Shown here: in pieces, positions 17,001-25,002 of the stretch
Layout of the letters: each line of letters starts with the position of its first letter
Position numbering within the stretch: the first letter of the stretch is position 1
Source of the DNA: Paenibacillus sp. FSL H7-0331
GTDB taxonomy: Bacteria > Bacillota > Bacilli > Paenibacillales > NBRC-103111
NCBI RefSeq assembly: GCF_001956045.1
Contig: NZ_MRTH01000012.1
Location: forward strand, 1 to 64,000
DNA: 64,000 nucleotides
Direction: 5' to 3'
Position numbers and translations under genes: made by a program
The notes under the pieces: generated by a model
The model's database searches: none
What the model was told of the DNA's origin: nothing
What the model saw: only the letters and a program-made list of their open reading frames with translations

Positions 17001-19406
17001 TTTACCCGCACAGCAGGCAATACGAAAGGCTTTACCGTAGGCGGTAATTATAACCTGGTTGACAACTGCAAATTTTATGATAACGGTGATACCGGACTGC
17101 AAATCAGCAGTACAGACGGCTCCAGTGACAAGACCACTTGGCCTTCCTACAATTTGATTCTCAATAGTGAATCGTATGATAATATCGATCCTTCCAATAA
17201 TAATGCCGATGGTTTTGCGGCCAAGCTGACAGCAGGTGTCGGGAATGTGTTTAGAGGGGATATCGCTCATAATAACATTGATGACGGTTGGGACTTGTAT
17301 ACGAAAGCAGGCTCGGGTGCTATCGGTGCTGTCATTATCGAAGACAGTATCGCCTACAATAATGGCACTTTAACGAATGGTACGGTAGGTGCCGGAGACA
17401 AAAATGGCTTTAAGCTCGGCGGTGAAGGGATTCACGTTCCCCATATCATTCAGAACAGTTTGGCTTTTGGCAATGGCGCTTATGGCTTCGCCAGTAATAG
17501 CAATCCGGGTGTTCGGGCTGAGGGCGGTAACATCGCTTATAACAATGCCAAGGGCAACATGAATTTTACAACCTATAGTGGCATAACCACGGATTTCCGA
17601 ATCAATGGATTTATGTCCTATCAAAAAGGGATAACGGCCAAAGACAGCTATCCAGCCAATCTGGCTTCGGACAGCAACTATATGTTTAACGGCTCGGTAT
17701 CCGCGAATAAATCGGGCACAGCTCTTTCAGATGCCAACTTTGTCAGCCTACAGCCATCCTTGCCTTACCAGAGAAATGCCGATGGTACCATCATTCGAGG
17801 CGACTTTTTGAAATTTAAGCTGCTGGCTCCAACAGGTCTTATCGCTGTATCAGGAAAAACGGAGGCAACACTTACCTGGAATCGTGCGGCGAACGCAACA
17901 TCCTATACGATTAAACGCAGTATGGATAACGTAACCTTTGTGCAGATGGGTACCACTACGGAGCTGACCTATGTGGACTCGGGCTTGCTCCCAGGGAAAA
18001 ATTACTATTATACGGTGTCTGCTGTCAATGATACGCAAAGCGCCAGCTCTGCTTCAGTAGCTGTTTATACAATTCCCGGTAATTCACGCTCCTCTTCAAC
18101 GGGTGGCTCTGGGGGTGGAGCGGGATCGGACAGCAGCTCTGCTGCTGCACAAACCATTGTGAATGGTAGTGAGATTCGTGTGACTCCGCAGCAAGTAACC
18201 GTTAATGGAAAAGCGGCTGCTCAGGTCACAATCGATTCGGTTGTATGGGGCAAAGCCATAGATGCCCTAACCTCCAGTAATCCCAAAGTGACGGTTGAAG
18301 TCACAGGCTCGGAGCTTGTCAAGATCGTGCAAGTCACAGCCTCGTCAATCGCTGCCGCTGTCTCCAAGGCACCTGATGCGTTTTTGTCGATCAAGGCGAG
18401 CGGCATTACTTATGATCTTCCCTTAAAGGTGCTGGATATTAACGGATTGGCACTTTCACTGGGTGTGGATGTTAAAGATCTAAAGCTGAACATTTCCGTG
18501 GAAAAAGTGAGCGGAGCAGTGGCAGACGCTATTGCAGCTTATTCAACCAAGAATAGTATGACTTCATTGGCTGGTGCTGTGGACTTTACAATTACGGCTG
18601 AGGCTAACGGCAAGACGGCAACGGTAAGTGATTTTGGTACCGTGTATGTATCAAGGTCGTTCGAGATATCAAATTCTGTGGATACGAAAAAAGCAACAGG
18701 TGTTCTGTATAACCCGGTTACGGGCACGATGACGTTCGTACCTACGTTGTTTACAAGCAATGGAAGCAGCTTTATGGCAACGATCAAACGACCTGGCAAT
18801 AGCATCTATACGGTGGTTCAGGCCAATAAAACCTTTGCCGATCTGAATGGTCATTGGGCACAGGCAGATATCGAGCTGCTTGCTTCCAAGCTGTTGATTA
18901 AGGGTACAACTGATACGACCTTTGTTCCGCAAAAATCCATCACACGCGCTGAATTCGCAGCACTGCTGGTGCGAGCGGCAGGTCTGAACGAAGAGCAGGC
19001 AGCGTTAGCAGAACAAGCTGCAGCCAAATTCTCCGATGTCCAAGCAACCGATTGGTATGCAGGTGCAGTAGGAGCCGCTTCGAAAGCAGGTCTTGTTGAT
19101 GGATTGGAGAATGGAAGCTTTCAGCCTAATGCGACGATTACCCGCGAGCAAATGGCTGTGATGATTGCACGTGCGATCCAACTGTCAGGCAAGAAGTACG
19201 ATACGGATGCCAAAAAGCTTGCAGCATTCGATGATAGTCTTACCATATCTGCCTGGGCCAAGGACGCAGCTGCAGGAGCGCTGAATGCCGGTATTGTGAA
19301 TGGGACAACAGTACGGACATTTGCGCCTGACAGCAAAGCTACCCGAGCTGAAGCGGCAGTTATGCTGAAGCGTTTCCTGTTATTTGCCGAATTCATGAAT
19401 GAATAG
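14004..19406 (+). CDS. Giant S-layer-anchored pectate-lyase-like (PL9-type) surface protein
   Basis: An 1800-residue secreted protein. A signal peptide ends at TASA-A (about residue 28). A beta-sandwich-like module follows (about 30-235; SDWQGTIMG). Four Big_3-type Ig-like repeats follow (about 235-570), each with a pattern like VYYLGDLYDPQGLSV. A second copy of the first module spans about 575-790. A right-handed parallel beta-helix resembling family 9 pectate lyases lies at about 898-1270, with YVSPTGTSKGTGTPNSPLDL, FRGDIAHNNIDDGWDLYTK and a GGEG coil. A fibronectin III domain (about 1272-1355), a Ser/Gly-rich linker and an adhesion-like region come next. Three SLH domains (about 1605-1800) bind the cell-wall polymer. 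It would cleave pectin or a related polyuronate at the surface and feed the importer at 6687-10148. Confidence 0.92.
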   Translation: MRKSKQLLALIMAFVLLVSVFPFTASAATDLPPMISVKSDWQGTIMGDVGGQDKIVVNNFGITEDNGIVTMKSTGDRGKIQGSDSGAIEGIAYYYKGIPANTNFELTAKVNVDKWTANGQVAFGIMLRSNILTNTHQAAYTGDYIALGAWEQKMEAFYKQGAVKIPTKIQFDKSIAPAAGNVYDLSLKRSGNAYLLKIGNQTQVIDDFTGTIAYAGLFTARNTTVTYSNVKLTTDTRTPSSLKLNTTSFKNDYFVGDNMDLADLQVTAVYADQHEETLTTNDYMVTGFNNNKTGAQTVTIHFNGKTATVNVNVKPLVVTALELQYLPAKMVYYLGDLYDPQGLSVIGEYNNGASKEELSSTQFTTSIAGATVSGSTYKLDSAGSKTVTIRSSVTTATYTTFDVIVKPALITGLEIRQNPQKTVYYIGESFVADGMTVYATYSDNSVVKLMRNEYTLSALDSTSAGPKQVWLTHKTAQPIPINVTVKQKELVGIQVTQYPKTTYTVGQNFDKTGLVVSSVFDNTYKETLAASQYTVDASAFNSAAAGSYDIRIVPVNTGIAPIILPTTVRAVTEYPWKSTEFGQSSSAANNKVTVKEDGTIQLVALEGGGKVTGDHDGITYYYTELDANQDNFSLSADVKVVAYAKEPYDGQESFGIMARDVIGTPGDSSVFASNIAAIGGYSGGTTKANGTQLFVRTGVTSPDGAGSLGVQNTMLKAERPSVSNTYPAADYKLTLAKTNSGFTGKLNAGNEEIFFVPDILKAQDPNKMYVGFYAARLATIEVSNKQLTVTAAQTDAPKVEAPKAAVTPSLDVVSLTRTSKTAYALGIKANVKGTITVKQGQSVITLDQAISADKVLTVNTTLNANSSTGFSIAFIPDDTQLLTSYNKMVKNFTVEMKTYADDGDIYVSPTGTSKGTGTPNSPLDLDTAIDFVKAGQKIIVQDGRYIRSTKLDIKKGNDGAADAKKYLVAAAGARPIIDFDKKSEGVVLSGNYWQVQGIDFTRTAGNTKGFTVGGNYNLVDNCKFYDNGDTGLQISSTDGSSDKTTWPSYNLILNSESYDNIDPSNNNADGFAAKLTAGVGNVFRGDIAHNNIDDGWDLYTKAGSGAIGAVIIEDSIAYNNGTLTNGTVGAGDKNGFKLGGEGIHVPHIIQNSLAFGNGAYGFASNSNPGVRAEGGNIAYNNAKGNMNFTTYSGITTDFRINGFMSYQKGITAKDSYPANLASDSNYMFNGSVSANKSGTALSDANFVSLQPSLPYQRNADGTIIRGDFLKFKLLAPTGLIAVSGKTEATLTWNRAANATSYTIKRSMDNVTFVQMGTTTELTYVDSGLLPGKNYYYTVSAVNDTQSASSASVAVYTIPGNSRSSSTGGSGGGAGSDSSSAAAQTIVNGSEIRVTPQQVTVNGKAAAQVTIDSVVWGKAIDALTSSNPKVTVEVTGSELVKIVQVTASSIAAAVSKAPDAFLSIKASGITYDLPLKVLDINGLALSLGVDVKDLKLNISVEKVSGAVADAIAAYSTKNSMTSLAGAVDFTITAEANGKTATVSDFGTVYVSRSFEISNSVDTKKATGVLYNPVTGTMTFVPTLFTSNGSSFMATIKRPGNSIYTVVQANKTFADLNGHWAQADIELLASKLLIKGTTDTTFVPQKSITRAEFAALLVRAAGLNEEQAALAEQAAAKFSDVQATDWYAGAVGAASKAGLVDGLENGSFQPNATITREQMAVMIARAIQLSGKKYDTDAKKLAAFDDSLTISAWAKDAAAGALNAGIVNGTTVRTFAPDSKATRAEAAVMLKRFLLFAEFMNE

Positions 19407-19459
19407 CCAAGGGATGAACGATGTGCGGATTTCCTGAGCCCATCAAGTTGAATATTGAA

Positions 19460-19499
19460 AAGCCTGCTCGTGCCACATTTTGGTGGCTTGAGCAGGCTT
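19460..19499. terminator. Bidirectional terminator between convergent genes
   Basis: AAGCCTGCTC pairs with GAGCAGGCTT and an inner GCCAC/GTGGC stem extends it. T-rich flanks occur on both strands. It serves the SLH protein gene (plus strand) and the diguanylate cyclase gene (minus strand). Confidence 0.85.
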
Positions 19500-19515
19500 A
19501 TATTTCGTATCATCT

Positions 19516-21078
19516 TCACAAAGTGGATGTCCGAACCTTAACACGGTTGCGTCCTTCACGTTTGGCTGCGTATAAGGCATCATCTGCCTCTCGAATAAGT
19601 TGATTTAGCGGGGTATTAAGTAGAAGCGCAGCTAACCCAAAGCTGGCTGTCAGCGGGATATGGGCTCCATCATACTGTACAGGCGATTCTTCAATGGTTG
19701 AACGCAGAGCTTCGGCAAGCTCTAGAGCCGCAGATTTTGTGGTCCGCGGCAGCCACAGGATAAATTCTTCCCCGCCGTAACGGCCAAATAAATCACTCGT
19801 CCGGAGCTGCCTCTGACATACTTTCACTACGTGCTGTAGGGCAATATCCCCTGCTTCATGGCCATAACTATCGTTCACATGTTTGAAGTGGTCAATATCG
19901 AACAAGAGGAGCGCAGCTGGCTCTTGCTGCCAATTTATCTGCTGCAGCTGTTGTTCGCAAGCGTGGATGAATTGAGATCGGTTATATATTCCCGTTAAAC
20001 CATCAATGGCGGCCAGCTTTTGCAATCTTTGCATCAGTTGAATGCGTTCGGTGATATCGATCAGGGATACAATAACACCCACATGATGTTCAGCAGTATT
20101 TTCCGGAATTGGAGAAATACGAACCTGGTAGTGAACGATCAGGCCGCCAATATGGACTTCTGTATCGTATTCGTTAATAAGCCGGGATGGTTCTGCTGTC
20201 ATTTGTTTAATGGATAATCCGGGAATCAAGCCATCCGCTGAGGTGCCAATGATGGCAGGTGTCAATAAGGGAATGACCTTGACAGCAGCCTGATTATAGC
20301 GGACAATGCGTCCTTCTTCGTCCAGCACCAGAATACCGTCGCGCATGCTCTCAAACACAGCTTGAATCGCTATCGGTGTGAGTGAAAACATCCGGAATGA
20401 GAAGATGGCAATCCCCATGAGTAAACAGGTCAAGCTCATGGATGCTGGTGTTACATCGATGCCGTAGGGAACGATATCGGTATAATACAGCGATGCACTT
20501 AATAACGGTATCGTGAAGGTAATCGCCATAGCGGCAATCTGCTTCCTGAAAATGAGCGAAGCTCTTTTCCACTGCAGAAACAGGATTATGATACATATCA
20601 CAAAACAGGTACACGAATAGGCGGCATCGAAGAAAAACCAAGGTCCCAATTGGACGTCACTGACGGGAAAAGGGCCATGTGTATATAACTCTATCGAACT
20701 GAAATACAATCCATGCATATCATTGCTAAGCTGAAGGATCACGGTTAAGGATGGAATGACAAATAAAGCCCACAGCCAAGATCTTTTCAACAGTCTGCCC
20801 ATATGTGCGTATTCAATCGTGATGAGTAGACACAAAGGCAGTAGGAACGGAACAAACAAATATTCCAGCTTGATCCAGTTAATCATTTGGTGAAGGGAGT
20901 CACTAGCCAGCTCGCCAGCATATGTAAAGGCATACAGTGAGCAAAATCCGCATAACAGCAAATAAGCTCGTGAGAGCGGAGTTCTACTAATTTTTTTGAT
21001 GATATAGAGAGTGAGCAGCAGATTGAGTACAGCCGAAAAAATCGTAATTGTGATATAACCTGTTGCTGCTGATGTCAT
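19516..21078 (-). CDS. Membrane diguanylate cyclase (7TM sensor, PAS, GGDEF)
   Basis: The protein has about seven N-terminal membrane segments of the histidine-kinase 7TM sensor type (residues about 1-215), then a PAS domain (VFESMRDGILVLDEEGRIVRYNQAA) and a C-terminal GGDEF domain. The GGDEF domain has the active-site motif GGEEF, preceded by FGRYG, and DIDHFKHVNDSYGHEAGD. It should make cyclic di-GMP from two GTP in response to an unknown membrane signal. No EAL domain is present. I prefer ATG 21078, which lies about 12 bases after GAGGAGG; the upstream ATG at 21105 places that site inside the gene. It stands alone, divergent from rtcB. Confidence 0.88.
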   Translation of the reverse strand: MTSAATGYITITIFSAVLNLLLTLYIIKKISRTPLSRAYLLLCGFCSLYAFTYAGELASDSLHQMINWIKLEYLFVPFLLPLCLLITIEYAHMGRLLKRSWLWALFVIPSLTVILQLSNDMHGLYFSSIELYTHGPFPVSDVQLGPWFFFDAAYSCTCFVICIIILFLQWKRASLIFRKQIAAMAITFTIPLLSASLYYTDIVPYGIDVTPASMSLTCLLMGIAIFSFRMFSLTPIAIQAVFESMRDGILVLDEEGRIVRYNQAAVKVIPLLTPAIIGTSADGLIPGLSIKQMTAEPSRLINEYDTEVHIGGLIVHYQVRISPIPENTAEHHVGVIVSLIDITERIQLMQRLQKLAAIDGLTGIYNRSQFIHACEQQLQQINWQQEPAALLLFDIDHFKHVNDSYGHEAGDIALQHVVKVCQRQLRTSDLFGRYGGEEFILWLPRTTKSAALELAEALRSTIEESPVQYDGAHIPLTASFGLAALLLNTPLNQLIREADDALYAAKREGRNRVKVRTSTL

Positions 21079-21190
21079 GCCTGCTGGGTTCCTCCTCACA
21101 TGCATTAAACTTTCTTATAATTGTAAAGTATGGCTTACATTAACCATACTACATAATGTAACAGGTTGTCATCGGCGAATATTTCCCATG

Positions 21191-21240
21191 TCGTCATACT
21201 TTCACCATGTTCGTTCCAGCTAAAATAAGCGATGATAGAC
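21191..21240 (+). promoter_or_regulatory. Promoter-like motif upstream of rtcB, shared with the ncRNA/slipin locus
   Basis: This segment contains ATACTTTCACCATGTTC, then a 14-nt variable stretch, then AAAATAAGCGATGATA. A sequence identical at about 38 of 47 positions lies at 39416-39466, upstream of the permuted tRNA-like RNA. There is no good -35 hexamer, but TAAAAT (21221-21226) could be the -10. The conserved block then covers about -37 to -21, as expected for activator-dependent promoters. Both copies lie the same way relative to a downstream + strand gene. The two-copy conservation is observed; the promoter role is inference. Confidence 0.65.
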
Positions 21241-21296
21241 CCACAAGATAAGCATCATGAACTTGAAGCATACGGAGGACAGAGGAGGCATTAGCA

Positions 21297-22715
21297 ATGG
21301 ATCATAAAATCATCGCACACGGTAATAATCACTACGAGGTCGAGCTGGGACATGGGAATCTGCATGTTTATGCGAACCCGGAAATTTTCCAATCGTTCGA
21401 ATCAAGAGTCTACGAAATGGCTGATAATAATTTGAGAATTCCAAGAAACGTCTATATGGGCTATACGCCTGACGCGCATGTGGGTGTTGGAACCTGCATC
21501 GGAACGACGGCAGTGTGGAATATGAAGGATGGTATCGTATCTCCATCGATTGTTGGAGTCGATATCGGCTGCGGCATGCGGGTGCATACAACGTCACTGC
21601 ATCGCAGCGATATTCAGGATAAAGCGGTTCGTAGAGCGCTGATCACCGCTATTGAGAAGTATGTACCAACGAACGAAAGAACCAATTCGCATTATGCTGA
21701 TATCGATATCATGAATGTAGTACAGTATGGCTTGAAGGGATTGCCTGCATCCTATGTACCTAATGAGCGCTGGTTAACGCATGTGGAGGAGTCTGCTTTT
21801 CAGTACGATCATGCTTTCCTCGAACATCTGCCACCCAAAATTCGTAAAAACGCCCAAGGTCAATTAGGGTCACTTGGCAGCGGGAATCATTTTATTGAAA
21901 TTCAGTATCTGGAATTGAATGAAGAGCATCAGGAGCTTGCAGCGAAGTGGGGACTGTTTGATGGGCAGGTCGTGGTCATGATCCATTCCGGTTCCCGTGC
22001 ATGGGGCGCTATGGTTGGGCGCGAGTATAACAAAGTGCTCAAGGAGTCCATGCGTCTATGGGGTGTGAGCAATCCTGATCCCAACCTGATCTACGCACCT
22101 ATTGCGAGCCAGGAGGGACAAACCTATCTGAACTTAATGTATTCTTCATTGAACTTTGCTGTCAGCAACAGGCATATGATTGCGTTCGGGGTACAGGAGG
22201 CTTTCAGGGAGGTATTCGGCTCTGGTATGGAGACTCCGGTGCTGTATGATCTGATGCATAACTATGCGCTTAAAGAATTTCATCGCGGTCAGCCTATGCT
22301 CGTTCACCGGAAAGGGGCAACACGGGCGCTGCCACCCAAGCACTTTCTGAACACGCCAGCCTACAAAGAAACAGGTCATCCGGCCTTGATTCCAGGCTCA
22401 ATGGGAACCTCGTCTTATATTATGGTTGGCAGAGAGGAAGGTTTGAAAAATTTTTATTCGATCTGCCACGGCGCGGGGAGAACCCGATCACGGAGAGCTA
22501 CCAAGGAAATGGTCACCGTGGATCAATTTGAGCAATCCTTAAAGGTCGGTTCTGAGGATGAGGTTATGGTGAACCATCGTTCCTTGGAGACGATTCTGGA
22601 CGAATGTCCGCAAGCCTATAAGGATGTGGATCAAATCATTGATAGTGTCGTGGGTGCGTCACTCGCAGATGTGGTGGCCAAATGCAAGCCTATGGCTGCG
22701 ATTAAAGGAATTTGA
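21297..22715 (+). CDS. rtcB: RNA ligase RtcB
   Basis: A 472-residue RtcB RNA ligase. It joins 2',3'-cyclic phosphate or 3'-phosphate ends to 5'-OH RNA ends using GTP and Mn2+, acting in tRNA repair or splicing. Conserved motifs are SIVGVDIGCGMR (metal Asp and Cys), LGSLGSGNHFIEIQ (Asn, His), MIHSGSR, LVHRKGATRA, PGSMGTSSYIMVG and CHGAGR with the His that is guanylylated. The length is normal and there is no intein. GAGGAGG precedes the ATG. No archease or RtcA gene is adjacent. The upstream motif at 21191-21240 links it to the WYL/ncRNA/slipin locus at 37194-41047. A terminator follows at 22766. Confidence 0.97.
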   Translation: MDHKIIAHGNNHYEVELGHGNLHVYANPEIFQSFESRVYEMADNNLRIPRNVYMGYTPDAHVGVGTCIGTTAVWNMKDGIVSPSIVGVDIGCGMRVHTTSLHRSDIQDKAVRRALITAIEKYVPTNERTNSHYADIDIMNVVQYGLKGLPASYVPNERWLTHVEESAFQYDHAFLEHLPPKIRKNAQGQLGSLGSGNHFIEIQYLELNEEHQELAAKWGLFDGQVVVMIHSGSRAWGAMVGREYNKVLKESMRLWGVSNPDPNLIYAPIASQEGQTYLNLMYSSLNFAVSNRHMIAFGVQEAFREVFGSGMETPVLYDLMHNYALKEFHRGQPMLVHRKGATRALPPKHFLNTPAYKETGHPALIPGSMGTSSYIMVGREEGLKNFYSICHGAGRTRSRRATKEMVTVDQFEQSLKVGSEDEVMVNHRSLETILDECPQAYKDVDQIIDSVVGASLADVVAKCKPMAAIKGI

Positions 22716-22765
22716 GAATGCTTCAGAAGTCATGTATCAGTCAACAAGAGTGGGTTACCCCCTAA

Positions 22766-22807
22766 AAGTCTGCTTAGTCTCCAACTGGGAGCTTAAGCAG
22801 GCTTTTT
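22766..22807 (+). terminator. Terminator downstream of rtcB
   Basis: AAGTCTGCTTA pairs with TAAGCAGGCTT (one G-U), an inner CTCC/GGAG extends the stem, and a run of T follows. Confidence 0.85.
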
Positions 22808-22841
22808 CTGCCGAGATGAGACGCTAACGAGGTGGACACAC

Positions 22842-23318
22842 TCAGAGCTCTAAACCGGTTCCCTGCTTGAATCGCTTGATTACAACCTGTGTAGTCACGC
22901 TGACCACACCCTCAAGTGTATAAATATGCTGGAACAAAAAATGCTCAAGAGCTGCATCGTCCTTCAATAAGGCATGCATATGCAGGGTGCTGGGACCGGT
23001 CATTTGATAAATGCTGATCACATTGGGATCGGCGCTGAGGGAATCTCCGACCTGCTGGACGAAGCGGGGCTCCACCTCGACTTCAAAGAAGGCGCTGACG
23101 ACTTTACCGAGCTTGGTGGCGTTCAGCCGGATCGTAAAATTTTCAATAATTTCGTTCTCGATCAACGATTCTACACGTTTTTGAATGGCTACCCGAGACA
23201 GATTCAGCAGCTCGCCGATTTTGGCATAGGACATGCGTCCATTTTCATGCAGCAGCTTGATAATATCCTGATCGGTTTGATCCAGATGCGGCAATTCCAA
23301 TTCGAAACCCTCCTTCAA
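22842..23318 (-). CDS. Lrp/AsnC-family transcriptional regulator
   Basis: A 158-residue Lrp/AsnC protein. The N-terminal winged helix (LDQTDQDIIKLLHENGRMSY, then IGELLNLSRVAIQKRVESL) is followed by the C-terminal RAM ligand domain (FFEVEV, then DPNVISIYQMTGPSTLHMHA and VVSVTTQVVIKRFK). It usually forms octamers that respond to amino acids or small metabolites. AAGGAGGG lies before the ATG at 23318. It is divergent from the aminohydrolase gene at 23571, with about 250 bp between. This suggests that it controls that gene and perhaps the whole heterocycle locus. Confidence 0.92.
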   Translation of the reverse strand: MKEGFELELPHLDQTDQDIIKLLHENGRMSYAKIGELLNLSRVAIQKRVESLIENEIIENFTIRLNATKLGKVVSAFFEVEVEPRFVQQVGDSLSADPNVISIYQMTGPSTLHMHALLKDDAALEHFLFQHIYTLEGVVSVTTQVVIKRFKQGTGLEL

Positions 23319-23466
23319 GACAATTAAAATTTACATAATTTTATTTTAGCATAGAAAAATCGATAAGTTAACTTGATTTTGGTCTTAAATTGATAAAATG
23401 TTAATCATATTAAGGTATTACTTCCATAATAGCAACTAAATTGTGAATATTGATTTACAAGTGGTG

Positions 23467-23519
23467 TTGACGAAATGTGGATGTCTGCATATAATCATGT
23501 TAATAAACGTAACATGATT
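23467..23519 (+). promoter_or_regulatory. Sigma-A promoter with overlapping palindromic operator
   Basis: TTGACG (23467-23472), a 17-bp spacer and TATAAT (23490-23495) form a near-consensus promoter. A perfect inverted repeat AATCATGTTA/TAACATGATT with a 7-bp loop (23493-23519) covers the end of the -10 and the expected start site. A regulator bound there would block initiation. The candidate regulator is the divergent Lrp/AsnC protein, but its binding pattern cannot be judged from sequence. Confidence 0.75.
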
Positions 23520-23570
23520 TCAAATATTATTATTTACGTAAAGTATTATTACATGGAGGTGAGATTGGTT

Positions 23571-24956
23571 ATGGCTGGCAAACTTATTTATAACGGAACG
23601 GTAATTACGATGAACAAGGATAATGAGGTGTTTAAACCGGGCTACGTGTATATGGAGCATGATGTCATTAAAGCGGTTGGGGAGTGGAAGCTGGACGGGA
23701 GTCTGGATCATTTGGTAGTTCAATCGACTTATGCTTACAATGCACAAGGGAAGGCGGTTATTCCGGGTATTGTGAATGCACATACACATTTGTTTCAAAC
23801 CTTTATGCGAGGGGTTTCCGATCATTTGCCACTTTCGAGATGGCTTCGTGAAATTATTTGGCCTTTGAGTCTGGCGATGGAACCTGAGGACTTTTATTTA
23901 GCGGCATTAATTGGCTGCATGGAAAATTTGAAATCAGGTGCGACTTATATCATGGATCATCATTATATTCATACCTCTCCAGATAATGAGGCAGGTGTAT
24001 TGCGGGCGATGGTGGATTCGGGGATTCGCGGGCATTTGGCGCGCGGTGGTTCGGATATGACGCATGAGCAGCGCTTGCGTGAGACGGAGGAGCAAATCTT
24101 CACACGAACGGACCAATTGCTGGAGCGTTGGGATGGCGCTGCCTCTGGGCGTATAAGGATTGCGTTGGGGCCGCTTAATTTATACGGCTGCTCGCGTAGT
24201 TATCTGGAGCAGGCGGCCAAATTCAGCCGGGATCGCAAGCTGATCTCGCACGTGCATGTGGCAGAAACGAGTGAGCAGATTGACAATACGGTAGCCCGTT
24301 ATGGTTTACGGAATCTGGAGCTGCTGAACGAGGTTGGCTTGCTTGGCGAGCAGACGCAGGTCGTCCATGGAGTATGGCTTGATGATGGCGAGCTGGAGAT
24401 GATACGCACCGAAAAAGCTACGGTTGTGCATTGTCCGGTATCCAACATGTATCTGGCTTCGGGTGTAGCTCGGGTGCCGGAGATGCAGAGACTTGGAATT
24501 AATGTCGCCTTGGGTACGGATGGACCAGGGAGTAACAATTGCCAGGATAATCTGGAGGTGCTGAAGTTCACGGCATGTCTTCACAAAGTGAATCAGTTGG
24601 ATGCGACATTGCTTCCCCCTATGGATGTACTTCGGATGGCAACGGTAAATGGGGCTAAAGCGATGGGCCGCAGTGATGATCTGGGGAGTCTGGAGCCAGG
24701 TAAAAAGGCAGATGTGGTCACGATTGATTTAATGAAGGCGCATATCAGTCCGGTTCATCGCGCAACTTCGGCCATTGTGTACAATGCTAATGGTAACGAT
24801 GTTGATCTCGTGATGGTAGGGGGTCAGGTTGTTGTTGAAGGTGGATTGTGTGTGGGGATTGATGAGCAGGAGGTGCTGCTGCGAGCCCAGGTTAGAGTGG
24901 ATGCGCTTCGCAGCAAACTGGCAGCGAGTTATCCGATTTTTTCGATGGTTGAATAA
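23571..24956 (+). CDS. Amidohydrolase-superfamily aminohydrolase (TrzN/SsnA/8-oxoguanine deaminase group)
   Basis: A metal-dependent aminohydrolase of about 461 residues, related to AtzA/TrzN, guanine or 8-oxoguanine deaminases and SsnA. It would remove an amino group, or another leaving group, from an N-heterocycle. Metal and catalytic motifs are VNAHTHLFQTFMRG (HxH), SHVHVAE (His), VVHGVWLDD (His) and ALGTDGPGSNN (Asp). The start is ATG 23571, with GGAGGTGA 8 bases upstream. Longer in-frame forms from 23475 would begin inside the palindromic operator. A Rieske oxygenase follows after 46 bp. The substrate is undetermined. Confidence 0.9.
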   Translation: MAGKLIYNGTVITMNKDNEVFKPGYVYMEHDVIKAVGEWKLDGSLDHLVVQSTYAYNAQGKAVIPGIVNAHTHLFQTFMRGVSDHLPLSRWLREIIWPLSLAMEPEDFYLAALIGCMENLKSGATYIMDHHYIHTSPDNEAGVLRAMVDSGIRGHLARGGSDMTHEQRLRETEEQIFTRTDQLLERWDGAASGRIRIALGPLNLYGCSRSYLEQAAKFSRDRKLISHVHVAETSEQIDNTVARYGLRNLELLNEVGLLGEQTQVVHGVWLDDGELEMIRTEKATVVHCPVSNMYLASGVARVPEMQRLGINVALGTDGPGSNNCQDNLEVLKFTACLHKVNQLDATLLPPMDVLRMATVNGAKAMGRSDDLGSLEPGKKADVVTIDLMKAHISPVHRATSAIVYNANGNDVDLVMVGGQVVVEGGLCVGIDEQEVLLRAQVRVDALRSKLAASYPIFSMVE

Positions 24957-25002
24957 AAAGTTCAATACCATGAATTGACTACAAGAAGAAGGGATGATTT
25001 CT

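Noticed and set aside
20020..20217. Open frames antisense to the diguanylate cyclase and other large genes
   Set aside because: They are shadows of genuine coding sequence, without ribosome sites or domains.
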